Part shown: in pieces, positions 28,477 through 36,079 of the stretch | How the letters are laid out: each line of letters starts with the position of its first letter | Position numbering within the stretch: the first letter of the stretch is position 1 | NCBI RefSeq assembly: GCF_011516925.1 | Contig: NZ_WOTG01000007.1 | Span: 62,001 to 126,000 of the forward strand | Length of the DNA: 64,000 nucleotides | Direction of reading: 5' to 3' | Source of the DNA: Acetobacter fabarum | GTDB lineage: Bacteria > Pseudomonadota > Alphaproteobacteria > Acetobacterales > Acetobacteraceae | Translations under genes and position numbers: made by a program | The notes under the pieces: model-generated | Databases searched by the model: none | The model's input: the letters and a program-made list of their open reading frames with translations, nothing else | Told to the model about the DNA's origin: nothing

Positions 28477-28959
28477 TCAGCCGCGGCCTCTGTAGGACGG
28501 GACATCCTGCGCGGGAATCCATACCCCAGCGGGGGCATCCCCTGTCTGCCAGAAAACATCAATGGGAATACCACCGCGCGGGTACCAGTAGGCACCAATG
28601 CGCAGCCAGACCGGGTTGAGCAGGTCAACCAGAGTGCTTGCGATCTGCACGGAGCAGGCTTCGTGAAACGCGCCATGATTGCGAAAACTGGTCAGGAACA
28701 GCTTGAGGGATTTGCTCTCCACAATCCACTGGTCCGGTACATAATCTAGCACAATATGGGCAAAATCCGGCTGACCGGTAATAGGGCACAGGGACGTAAA
28801 TTCCGGCGCGGTAAAGCGCACCATATAGCGCTTGTCCGGGTTGGGGGCTGGCACACGCTCCAGCACGGCCTCTTCCGGGCTGTTGGGGGGAGCAATCTGG
28901 CGGCCAAGCTGGGTAAGCGCGTGGCGTCCATCATCTGCCGTGTTCATCATTTTCTCCAT
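28477..28959 (-). CDS. queF: NADPH-dependent 7-cyano-7-deazaguanine reductase QueF
   Basis: This enzyme reduces preQ0 to preQ1 in queuosine synthesis for tRNA. It is the short, single-domain QueF type (160 residues). The catalytic Cys58 and Asp65 stand in [12 protein letters not shown], and the NADPH-binding [20 protein letters not shown] follows, then the [14 protein letters not shown] strand. The start is uncertain among three close ATG codons (28959, 28950 and 28947); only four residues depend on this. It is divergent from rnd. Confidence 0.94.
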   Translation of the reverse strand: MEKMMNTADDGRHALTQLGRQIAPPNSPEEAVLERVPAPNPDKRYMVRFTAPEFTSLCPITGQPDFAHIVLDYVPDQWIVESKSLKLFLTSFRNHGAFHEACSVQIASTLVDLLNPVWLRIGAYWYPRGGIPIDVFWQTGDAPAGVWIPAQDVPSYRGRG

Positions 28960-29069
28960 GCAGCTATGGTTTTCTTGGGTGTCCGGCTTGTCGGCGCGTT
29001 CGTCAAGTTTCGTATGGGGTATATGGGTTCTGGCTGTCTCTTTCTGGTTGGCTGGTGTATGGAAGAAAC

Positions 29070-30272
29070 ATGGCCAAATTACCCACTCCCGTCTTTCCCC
29101 AGCCCCAGCTTGTGTCCTCTACCCAGGACCTGGCGGAAGCTCTTAAACCGTTTCATGCCGAACGTTTTGTAACGGTTGATACGGAGTTCATGCGTGAGCG
29201 CACGTACTGGCCGGAGTTGTGTCTGGTGCAGGTGGGTAGTGCACATGCTGTTGTGCTGATTGACGCACAGGCGGAAGGGATTGACCTGACCCCTCTGGCA
29301 GAACTGATGGCCGATGCCTCGGTGCTGAAAGTGTTTCATGCAGCGCGGCAGGATCTGGAAATTTTTCTGCATGAGTTCGATGCCCTGCCGACACCTGTGT
29401 TTGATACGCAGGTTGCTGGCATGGTGGCGGGCTTTGGGGATCAGGTTGGGTATGACAGTCTTGTTGGCTCCCTGACTGGCCATATGATTGATAAAAGCCA
29501 CCGCTTTACGGACTGGTCAGCCCGTCCGCTCTCCGAAGCCCAGCTGAATTATGCTGCGGGCGATGTGACATGGCTGCGGCTGGTTTACGAAAAGCTGGTG
29601 CGCAAGCTGGAGCAGGACAAGCGGTTGAGTTGGGTCGCTGCTGAAATGGCAGAGCTGGAAGACCCGGCAACCTTCCGCCCTGATCCGGAAAAGCAGTGGG
29701 AACGGCTTAAGGCCCGCACAGGCAACCGCCGTATGTTGGGTGTGCTGCGTGCAGTTGCCGCCCTGCGCGAGCGTGAGGCCCAACGCGTGAATGTGCCGCG
29801 CCAGCGTTTGCTCAAGGATGAAAGCCTGCTGGAAATAGCAGCCACAACACCGGGTACGGTGGATGCGCTTGCCCGTGTGCGTGGCGTATCCCGCGGACTG
29901 GCCGAAGGCCGCACCGGCATGGCGTTGCTGGAAGCGGTCAAGCAGGCACAGGCTTTGCCGGAGTCGGAACTGCCGCGTCCTGCACGGGGCAAGGGTAAGG
30001 ATAACGCAAGAGCACCTGCATCTCTGGTGGCTCTGCTCAAGGTGCTGCTGACCGCCTGTTGCGAGGAGCACGATGTGGCGCCACGCCTGGTTGCTTCCAT
30101 GGATGAGCTGGAGGCTCTGGCGCTGGACCCGGCACAGGCTCCCACCTTGCTGTCGGGCTGGCGGGGCAGAGTCTTTGGGGATGTGGCGCAGGCTTTGTGT
30201 GAAGGGCGTGTGGCGCTTCAGGTCAAGGGTGGGCGGGTGATCAGCGTGCCCGGCGAAAACGCGGCCTCCTGA
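29070..30272 (+). CDS. rnd: ribonuclease D
   Basis: This 400-residue 3'-5' exoribonuclease of the DEDD family trims tRNA and other stable RNA precursors. The exonuclease residues are visible: Asp37 and Glu39 in DTEF, the [10 protein letters not shown] motif and YAAGDVTWL. The HRDC domain follows ([18 protein letters not shown] region). I used the ATG at 29070 because GGAAGAA lies just before it; an in-frame start five codons earlier has no such site. Confidence 0.94.
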   Translation: MAKLPTPVFPQPQLVSSTQDLAEALKPFHAERFVTVDTEFMRERTYWPELCLVQVGSAHAVVLIDAQAEGIDLTPLAELMADASVLKVFHAARQDLEIFLHEFDALPTPVFDTQVAGMVAGFGDQVGYDSLVGSLTGHMIDKSHRFTDWSARPLSEAQLNYAAGDVTWLRLVYEKLVRKLEQDKRLSWVAAEMAELEDPATFRPDPEKQWERLKARTGNRRMLGVLRAVAALREREAQRVNVPRQRLLKDESLLEIAATTPGTVDALARVRGVSRGLAEGRTGMALLEAVKQAQALPESELPRPARGKGKDNARAPASLVALLKVLLTACCEEHDVAPRLVASMDELEALALDPAQAPTLLSGWRGRVFGDVAQALCEGRVALQVKGGRVISVPGENAAS

Positions 30273-30308
30273 CGGAGTGACGCGCGCCCGCCGGACGGGG
30301 CACCTGCT

Positions 30309-31307
30309 TTAGAAGCCCATTTCTTCCCACAGGTTGGAAAGCGGACGCGCACCGTAGTGCGAGATGATTTCCGACGCAGCAACAGAGGCAAGACGCCCAC
30401 ATTCAGGCAGGCTGCGGCCGGATGTCAGCCCTGCCAGAAAGCCTGCGGCATAGGCATCGCCCGCACCTGTTGTATCCACAACCTGTGTTGGAACCGGGGC
30501 TACGGTGGTCAGCTGGCCATCATGCACAATCACGCTGCCAAGGCCTGAGCGCGTCAGGGCTGCAAAGGTTGTGTCCTGCGCGGTGCGGCGGGCGGCTGTG
30601 TCAAAGTTTTCTGTTTCGTACAATGCACAGATTTCGTCTTCATTGGCGAACAGGATATCGACGTGGTTCTTGACCAGATCAAGGAACGCAGCACGGTGGC
30701 GACCAACGCAGAACGGGTCGGAGAGGGAAAGCGCAACCTGGCGGCCGTTCTTGTGGGCTAGAGCCGCGGCCCGGCGGAATGCCTCCTGCGCATGCGGGGG
30801 ATCGAACAGATACCCTTCCAGATAAATAATGCTGGATGCGGCAATCATGTCCGGCAGTACGTCTTCGGGGGTAAAGCAGGTGCAGGCACCCAGATAGGTT
30901 GCCATGGTACGCTGCCCGTCGGGTGTGACCATAACCACGCAACGGGCTGTGGGCAGGTTGTCAAATACCTGCGTATTCAGCGGAGCGGACGGAAACTGCA
31001 CCCCGTTATCGCGCAGATCCTGCGTGAACTTTAGCCCGGCATCATCGCGCGAGACCTTGCCAAGGTAGGCAACGCGCGCGCCAAACTGTGCGGCAACAAC
31101 GCAGGTATTGGCTGCGGAACCACCACCCATGACCTGCTCGGGAGCCAGAGCGGCTTCCAGTGCGTTGGCCCGGTCCACGTCGATCAGCGTCATGCTGCCG
31201 GGCGTGAGCCCCTGGCTTTGCAGGAAGGCGGCATCCGTGCGGGCGAGAATATCGGTAATGGCATTCCCAATACCGAGAATGTCGTATTGTGTGTCCTGAC
31301 CGGTCAT
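30309..31307 (-). CDS. PfkB-family sugar/nucleoside kinase (adenosine kinase-like)
   Basis: This 332-residue ribokinase-family protein probably phosphorylates adenosine or a related nucleoside. N-terminal GIGNAITDILARTD, the substrate-side MGGGSAANTCVVAAQFG, and the catalytic DTTGAGDAYAAGFLAGL with Asp284 are all present. Alphaproteobacterial proteins with this pattern are usually annotated as adenosine kinases, but the substrate is not proven. Start is the ATG at 31307; the frame is open 24 codons further upstream without family features. Confidence 0.85.
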   Translation of the reverse strand: MTGQDTQYDILGIGNAITDILARTDAAFLQSQGLTPGSMTLIDVDRANALEAALAPEQVMGGGSAANTCVVAAQFGARVAYLGKVSRDDAGLKFTQDLRDNGVQFPSAPLNTQVFDNLPTARCVVMVTPDGQRTMATYLGACTCFTPEDVLPDMIAASSIIYLEGYLFDPPHAQEAFRRAAALAHKNGRQVALSLSDPFCVGRHRAAFLDLVKNHVDILFANEDEICALYETENFDTAARRTAQDTTFAALTRSGLGSVIVHDGQLTTVAPVPTQVVDTTGAGDAYAAGFLAGLTSGRSLPECGRLASVAASEIISHYGARPLSNLWEEMGF

Positions 31308-31522
31308 GGCGATAAAATTTTTTCCTGAAAAAATGATCTGTGCGGTTGTTTGGCTAGCGCGCTGCCACAAAAAGGGCAACAGTAAGGCTTAAGCAACATG
31401 CGCTGCTTACCGGACGGCTCCGTGCATGAAAATGTTCTGAACGAAGCCGGGCCGGTGTTGGAGCGGCTTGTTAACGTGGACTGCTGCCTGAATACAGGCG
31501 GCCAGAAAGGCGGGGGATTTTC

Positions 31523-32212
31523 TTGTTCAAAAGACGTAAGCCTGAAGATAGTCAGCCAAACACACAGGCACCCTCTACCGTGCAGCAGGGTTCTGCGCGT
31601 CCGGCAGGGGCATCTGGCACTGTTCTTCCGTCCAATGCGGCGGCTCAGGGTAGTTCTGCGGCTGGGGCTCCCGTATCGCATTCTGATAATTCAAAGGAAA
31701 CTTCACCTATGGGTCGTGCACCTTTTCCGTCTGGTTCTTCTCTTCCCGCAGGTGCTGGCATTCCGCCTATGCCCGGAGCTGCTGCCGCCCGTGGCCTGCC
31801 CACGCAGATCCAGCCGAAAAAGGATGGCCCGGAACAGCGTACTCTGGTTGTCGGGCGCGGCATTAGCGTGCAGGGCACGGTGCAGGATGCAGAGCGTCTG
31901 GTGGTTGAAGGGACGGTTGAATCCAGCATGATCACGGCCAAGGAACTGGTTGTTATGCCAGGTGGCCTGTTCCGTGGTGGTGTGGAAGTAGAAAATGCGG
32001 AAATCGCCGGCACGGTGGATGGTTCCCTGACCGCACGTGGCGGGTTGACCGTACGTGGTAGCGGCCGCCTGCTGGGTAAGGCCGCCTGCCATCGCCTGAA
32101 GGTGGAAGATGGTGGCCAGATTACAGGGCAGCTGGAAATGCTGGCCGAAGGCAGTGCCACAACCAAAACGGCTGATAGCGCGGCTGAGCCGGTTAAGGCG
32201 ATTGAAGGCTGA
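31523..32212 (+). CDS. bactofilin family cytoskeletal protein
   Basis: This 229-residue protein has a disordered Pro/Ser/Ala-rich N-terminal part (about 1-105) and a bactofilin (polymer-forming) domain after it, seen as short repeating beta turns such as GRGISVQGTVQDAERLVVEG, TVESSMITAKELVVMPGG and AEIAGTVDGSLTARGGLTV. Bactofilins form filaments that place cell-wall or surface machinery. The start is a TTG giving MFKRRK, a common bactofilin beginning, with GGGGGA five bases upstream. It converges on gcrA. Confidence 0.88.
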   Translation: MFKRRKPEDSQPNTQAPSTVQQGSARPAGASGTVLPSNAAAQGSSAAGAPVSHSDNSKETSPMGRAPFPSGSSLPAGAGIPPMPGAAAARGLPTQIQPKKDGPEQRTLVVGRGISVQGTVQDAERLVVEGTVESSMITAKELVVMPGGLFRGGVEVENAEIAGTVDGSLTARGGLTVRGSGRLLGKAACHRLKVEDGGQITGQLEMLAEGSATTKTADSAAEPVKAIEG

Positions 32213-32226
32213 TTATCTGCCTGTTA

Positions 32227-32258
32227 GCCTGATGGTGGTGCTAGTGCCACCATCAGGC
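32227..32258. terminator. hairpin between bactofilin gene and gcrA
   Basis: A 12-pair inverted repeat (GCCTGATGGTGG and complement) with an eight-base loop stands between convergent genes. No T-run follows on either strand, so its strength as a terminator is uncertain. Confidence 0.6.
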
Positions 32259-32279
32259 ATCATGCTTGGGTGTGGCTGA

Positions 32280-32897
32280 TCAGGCTACACTGTCGCGGCG
32301 GTCACGCAGACGCACATAGGCGATCTGGGCGTGTTCCTCGCAATAGGGTTTGCCCGGAATGGGCGTTGCACCACAAAAATGAAAACCCGGTGTGCCAGGG
32401 TCGCCAATAGGCCAGCAGCAGGATGGGCCGCGGCGCTTTTGTGGTTCGGGGTCCGAGATGCTGCGCAGCAGTGTTTTGGGTTTGGCACTGGTGCGCGCAG
32501 CGGGTGCCGCTTTTTCTTTTCTGGCAGTTTTATCATCCACCGTACCCGCCTCAGTCGCCGTAGCAGGTGCTGGGGAGGGGGCTGCAACAGGTGTAGGCGC
32601 GGTTGCAGCAACCGGCTGTGTAGCAGGTGCCACGGACGGAGCCGGAGCAGCCACGCGGCTAACGGGGGCCTCCGGTGTGGGGGGAATAAGCGTGGGCTGC
32701 TCGGCTTTGTCGGCCGCTGCCTTGGGTTTGCTGCCGTTCCGCCGGATGGGGGAGGGCCGCGGCGGCAGGCCCAGCCTGTGCGCCTTGCCGACCACTGCGT
32801 TCTTGGTAATGGAAAGACGCCTGCCGATTTCCGCCGTTGAAAGACCTTCCGCCCAGAGGTCCTTAAGCTGGGCGATTATTTCTTCGGACCACTCCAT
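32280..32897 (-). CDS. gcrA: cell-cycle regulator GcrA
   Basis: GcrA is a sigma-70-associated activator of Alphaproteobacteria that works at promoters with methylated GANTC sites. The N-terminal helix-turn-helix WSEEIIAQLKDLWAEGLSTA with KNAVVGKAHRLGLPPRPSPI is diagnostic. A long Ala/Pro/Thr-rich linker (about 60-150) joins it to the C-terminal polymerase-binding part, with CCWPIGDPGTPGFHFCG and PYCEEH. At 205 residues it is somewhat longer than many GcrA proteins because of the linker. It is codirectional with nadA-nadC. Confidence 0.95.
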   Translation of the reverse strand: MEWSEEIIAQLKDLWAEGLSTAEIGRRLSITKNAVVGKAHRLGLPPRPSPIRRNGSKPKAAADKAEQPTLIPPTPEAPVSRVAAPAPSVAPATQPVAATAPTPVAAPSPAPATATEAGTVDDKTARKEKAAPAARTSAKPKTLLRSISDPEPQKRRGPSCCWPIGDPGTPGFHFCGATPIPGKPYCEEHAQIAYVRLRDRRDSVA

Positions 32898-33084
32898 TAA
32901 CAGGCACCTTTGAGCATTGCATGGCGGGCTGGCAAAATACCAGTGCTTCTACGTTTTGCATATTAGGAGGATGGCACTCGTATCTCAAGCGGAAAGCCCG
33001 CAGTCTGGGTGCCCTGTGGTGTGTTCATGCCTGCAAAAAGTGGTTTTACCGGGTTTATGGGGGGGGAAGGGCAGGGACCTATGC

Positions 33085-33948
33085 CTAGCTCTGCACAATA
33101 TCCAGACCAATATCGAGTGCCTGCACGCTATGGGTCAGCCAGCCGAGCGAGAGCACATCTACCCCGGTCTGGGCAATGGCGGGGGCTGTTTTGAGCGTGA
33201 TGCCGCCAGAGGCCTCGGCCAGTGCGCGCCCGTTAATCATGCGCACGGCCTGTTCAAGCTGGGGTACGGACATGTTATCCAGCAGATAGACGTCCGCTCC
33301 CGGGCCGGACAGGGCTTCCTCAAGCTGTTCGAGGGTATCGACTTCCAGTTCCACCTTCATCAGGTGTCCTGCGTATGTACGGGCAGAAAGCAGGGCTTTT
33401 TGTATGTTGCCGCCACACAGGGCAATATGGTTGTCCTTGATCAGGATGGCATCGTCCAGCCGGAGCCTGTGGCTGCTCCCGCCCCCGGCGCGCACCGCGT
33501 ATTTTTGCAGGCTTCTTAACCCTGGCAGGGTTTTACGGGTGCAGGCCACACGGGCTTTGGTGCCAGCCACGGCTTGCACAATATGGTGCGTATGCGTCGC
33601 GATGCCGCTCAGGTGTGACAGCAGGTTCAATGCCGTGCGCTCCCCAGCCAGCAGGGTGGTGGCGTTGCCTTCCACGGTGGCCAGAACGTCCCCTTGTGCA
33701 ATCTGGTTGCCATCTTGCTTGATCTGGCTGAAGCGCACGCTGGGGTCCAGTATGGCAAAAGCCTGTCGGGCTCCTTCCAGCCCGCACAGAACACCACTTT
33801 GGCGGCTGCGGAAGATGGCATGCAGTTGCTGCCCCGGCTGGGCCAGCGCCTGTGTGGTGACATCCCCCCCAATTCCCAGATCTTCCATGAGTGCGGTGCG
33901 CACAATGGGTTCCCATAAAAGGGTGGGAAGATGCAGGTTTGTAGTCAT
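33085..33948 (-). CDS. nadC: quinolinate phosphoribosyltransferase NadC
   Basis: This 287-residue enzyme makes nicotinate mononucleotide from quinolinate in de novo NAD synthesis. Family features include EDLGIGGDVTTQAL near the N-terminus, ERTALNLLSHLSGIAT, the TRKTLPGLRSLQKYAVRAGGG stretch, ILIKDNHIALCGG and KVELEVDTLEQL. It lies 21 bases after nadA, so the two are probably co-transcribed. No nadB is adjacent. Confidence 0.96.
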   Translation of the reverse strand: MTTNLHLPTLLWEPIVRTALMEDLGIGGDVTTQALAQPGQQLHAIFRSRQSGVLCGLEGARQAFAILDPSVRFSQIKQDGNQIAQGDVLATVEGNATTLLAGERTALNLLSHLSGIATHTHHIVQAVAGTKARVACTRKTLPGLRSLQKYAVRAGGGSSHRLRLDDAILIKDNHIALCGGNIQKALLSARTYAGHLMKVELEVDTLEQLEEALSGPGADVYLLDNMSVPQLEQAVRMINGRALAEASGGITLKTAPAIAQTGVDVLSLGWLTHSVQALDIGLDIVQS

Positions 33949-33969
33949 GTCAGGCTCCGGTATGGGGGC

Positions 33970-34950
33970 TTAAATTGCCAGCATCCGCTCCACCGCCATA
34001 CGGGCGGGGTGTTGCAGATGTTCAGGGATGGTCACTTCCGTCTGCATGGTTTCCAGCGCCTGACGGATGTTGGACAGGGTAATCCGCTTCATGTGCGGGC
34101 ATAGGTTGCACGGGCGCACAAACTGCGTTTGCGGATAGAGTGCCGCAAGGTTGTCGCTCATGGAACACTCTGTAACCAGCAGGACTTTTTGCGGTTTGGT
34201 TTGGTCAATAAAGCTGATCATCTGTGCAGTGGAGCCTGCATGGTCGGCCTCTGCAACCACATCGGGTGGGCATTCGGGGTGCGCAATGACACTCACATCG
34301 GGGTGCAGGCGCCGGTACTGGCGGATTTCCTGCGGGGTAAAGCGTTCATGCACTTCGCAGTGGGCTGGCCATGTCAGCATTTCTATGCCGGTTTCGGCTT
34401 CGATGTTGCGGGCCAGAAACTCGTCGGGGATCATAATCACGCGGGGAACACCGAGACTTTCCACAATGCGGCGTGCATTGCCCGATGTGCAGCAGGCATC
34501 GCTTTCCGCTTTTACATCGGCTGTGCTGTTAACGTAGGTTACAACGGGCACACCGGGGTAGCGCTTTTTGAGCGTTCGCACGTTGTCTGCGGTAATGCCT
34601 TCGGCCAAGGAACACCCTGCCGTGGCATCCGGGATAAGAACAGTTTTTTCCGGGTTCAGCAGTTTTGCGGTTTCGGCCATAAAATGCACGCCCGCCATCA
34701 CCATGGTAGAGGCATCCACCGTTTGTGCCGCACGTGCCAGAGCCAGACTGTCGCCCCGAATATCTGCCACACAATGGAAGATTTCCGGTGTTTGGTAATT
34801 ATGGGCCAGTATGACGGCGTTTTTTTCCTGCTTCAAGTGCAGGATGGCTTCAATATCCGCCGCGTAATTGGCTTCCCATTGGTCCCGCAGCATAATGTGG
34901 GCAACAGGGTGGTATAATTCATCCCTGCTGGGCATGAGAGAGGCAGACAT
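33970..34950 (-). CDS. nadA: quinolinate synthase NadA
   Basis: This 326-residue [4Fe-4S] enzyme condenses iminoaspartate with dihydroxyacetone phosphate to quinolinate. Iron-sulfur ligands fall in AGCSLAEG, the DACCTSGNA segment and NLCPHMK. VILAHNYQTPEIFHCVADI at the N-terminus and GVHFMAETAKLLNP are also typical. It is the first structural gene of the NAD unit; its promoter region carries a long palindrome that is the likely NrtR operator. Confidence 0.96.
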   Translation of the reverse strand: MSASLMPSRDELYHPVAHIMLRDQWEANYAADIEAILHLKQEKNAVILAHNYQTPEIFHCVADIRGDSLALARAAQTVDASTMVMAGVHFMAETAKLLNPEKTVLIPDATAGCSLAEGITADNVRTLKKRYPGVPVVTYVNSTADVKAESDACCTSGNARRIVESLGVPRVIMIPDEFLARNIEAETGIEMLTWPAHCEVHERFTPQEIRQYRRLHPDVSVIAHPECPPDVVAEADHAGSTAQMISFIDQTKPQKVLLVTECSMSDNLAALYPQTQFVRPCNLCPHMKRITLSNIRQALETMQTEVTIPEHLQHPARMAVERMLAI

Positions 34951-34969
34951 GGTTGTGTTCCGTTTCCCG

Positions 34970-35002
34970 TGCTATATATGCTCTTATTGAGTATATATAG
35001 CA
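34970..35002. promoter_or_regulatory. candidate NrtR operator at the nadA promoter
   Basis: Two 14-base arms, TGCTATATATGCTC and GAGTATATATAGCA, match in 13 positions around a TTATT centre. It lies 20 bases upstream of the nadA start and downstream of nrtR. On the minus strand a TTGCAA box followed by TATACT overlaps the palindrome, so a bound protein would block RNA polymerase. Confidence 0.72.
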
Positions 35003-35036
35003 TTCAGGAATTGCAAGGGCCGAACCAAACACTTTT

Positions 35037-35990
35037 TCAGGAGATGGCAGGTAAAGGAAGTTTGGCCCCTGCCAGATAGCAGTGTTCGGCTGTTTCGGGT
35101 GCGAATTGATACAGTTGTGCTGGCCGGCCCTGTGGGGGGGAATCGTATTCCGCGGTGCGGCTGACCAGTTTTTGCTGCTGCACAAGCCGCCGGAAGTTCT
35201 GTTTGTGCATGGCGCGCCCCGCCAGAGCCTCCATGGCCTGTTGAAGCTGCAACAGGGTAAACTGCCGGGGCAGTAGGTCGAACACTGCCGGTGTGTAGCG
35301 TATTTTTGCCCGCATGCGTGAAAGTGCTGTGGCCAGAATGCGCCGGTAGTCGCGGTGCATGCTCAGGCCCGGCAGGTGCGCGCCATTCTGCCACGAGGAT
35401 TCGGGCACAAGCCCGGCCTCCCATAGCAGTTCATAACGCTGGAGGCTGAGTTCATCGTTCCAGGCGTGGTCCTCAAGGCCAAAAACAGTGGTGCATCTTT
35501 GCCAGCGCTGCGTGTTACTGGCCGCCCACTGTTTGAGGCGCGAGGCAATGGTATGCAGCAATGGGCAGGTTGTCACATCCCGCCGGTCTTCCCATGGGAA
35601 GTAGTCATAAATGGAACGCTCGGCCAGACTGTGGTCGCAGTTCTGGCGGATGAACGCCATGTAGGAAATCTGCACCATCTGGTGGCCCTGCCCATGCAGG
35701 GGGTCGGCAAAGGTATAAAGCTGCTCTGTATGACCAAGCTTGAGGCCGGTCTGGTGTTCCACCCAGTTGCGCATCCCTTTTTGCAAGGAGCGATGCTCCA
35801 CCATAAGCGGGCCGGACGGAAAGGAGCGGCCATGCTCCAGCGTTAGAATGTGTGGCGTATTGTTGCTGATACTGACCAGAACAGCCACCAGCTCGGTCTC
35901 ACACAATACTGGCTGTGCGTTTTGGGGTATGGGGGTGGCCAAAGGACTGATCATGGCTGGCAAAGTGTCTGAACGTGTGGTGTCTGGCAA
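35037..35990 (-). CDS. nrtR: NrtR-type regulator of NAD synthesis
   Basis: The protein (317 residues from the TTG at 35990, 305 from an ATG at 35954) has an N-terminal Nudix-like domain and a C-terminal winged helix. The Nudix box position reads QKGMRNWVEHQTGL, where the catalytic Glu pattern of true Nudix hydrolases is broken, as in NrtR proteins, which bind ADP-ribose rather than hydrolyse it. The C-terminal FTLLQLQQAMEALAGRAMHK with NFRRLVQQQKLV matches the NrtR DNA-binding domain. It sits directly upstream of nadA-nadC on the same strand, and a palindrome separates them. Neither possible start has a good ribosome-binding site. Confidence 0.82.
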   Translation of the reverse strand: MPDTTRSDTLPAMISPLATPIPQNAQPVLCETELVAVLVSISNNTPHILTLEHGRSFPSGPLMVEHRSLQKGMRNWVEHQTGLKLGHTEQLYTFADPLHGQGHQMVQISYMAFIRQNCDHSLAERSIYDYFPWEDRRDVTTCPLLHTIASRLKQWAASNTQRWQRCTTVFGLEDHAWNDELSLQRYELLWEAGLVPESSWQNGAHLPGLSMHRDYRRILATALSRMRAKIRYTPAVFDLLPRQFTLLQLQQAMEALAGRAMHKQNFRRLVQQQKLVSRTAEYDSPPQGRPAQLYQFAPETAEHCYLAGAKLPLPAIS

Positions 35991-36079
35991 GTGTCATAAA
36001 ATGAGTGCGCATGGCGCCGTGCGTGAGAAGAAGCGCACCATGCCTGCGTGGTAAAAGAGTTATAAAAGAACAGGCACGC

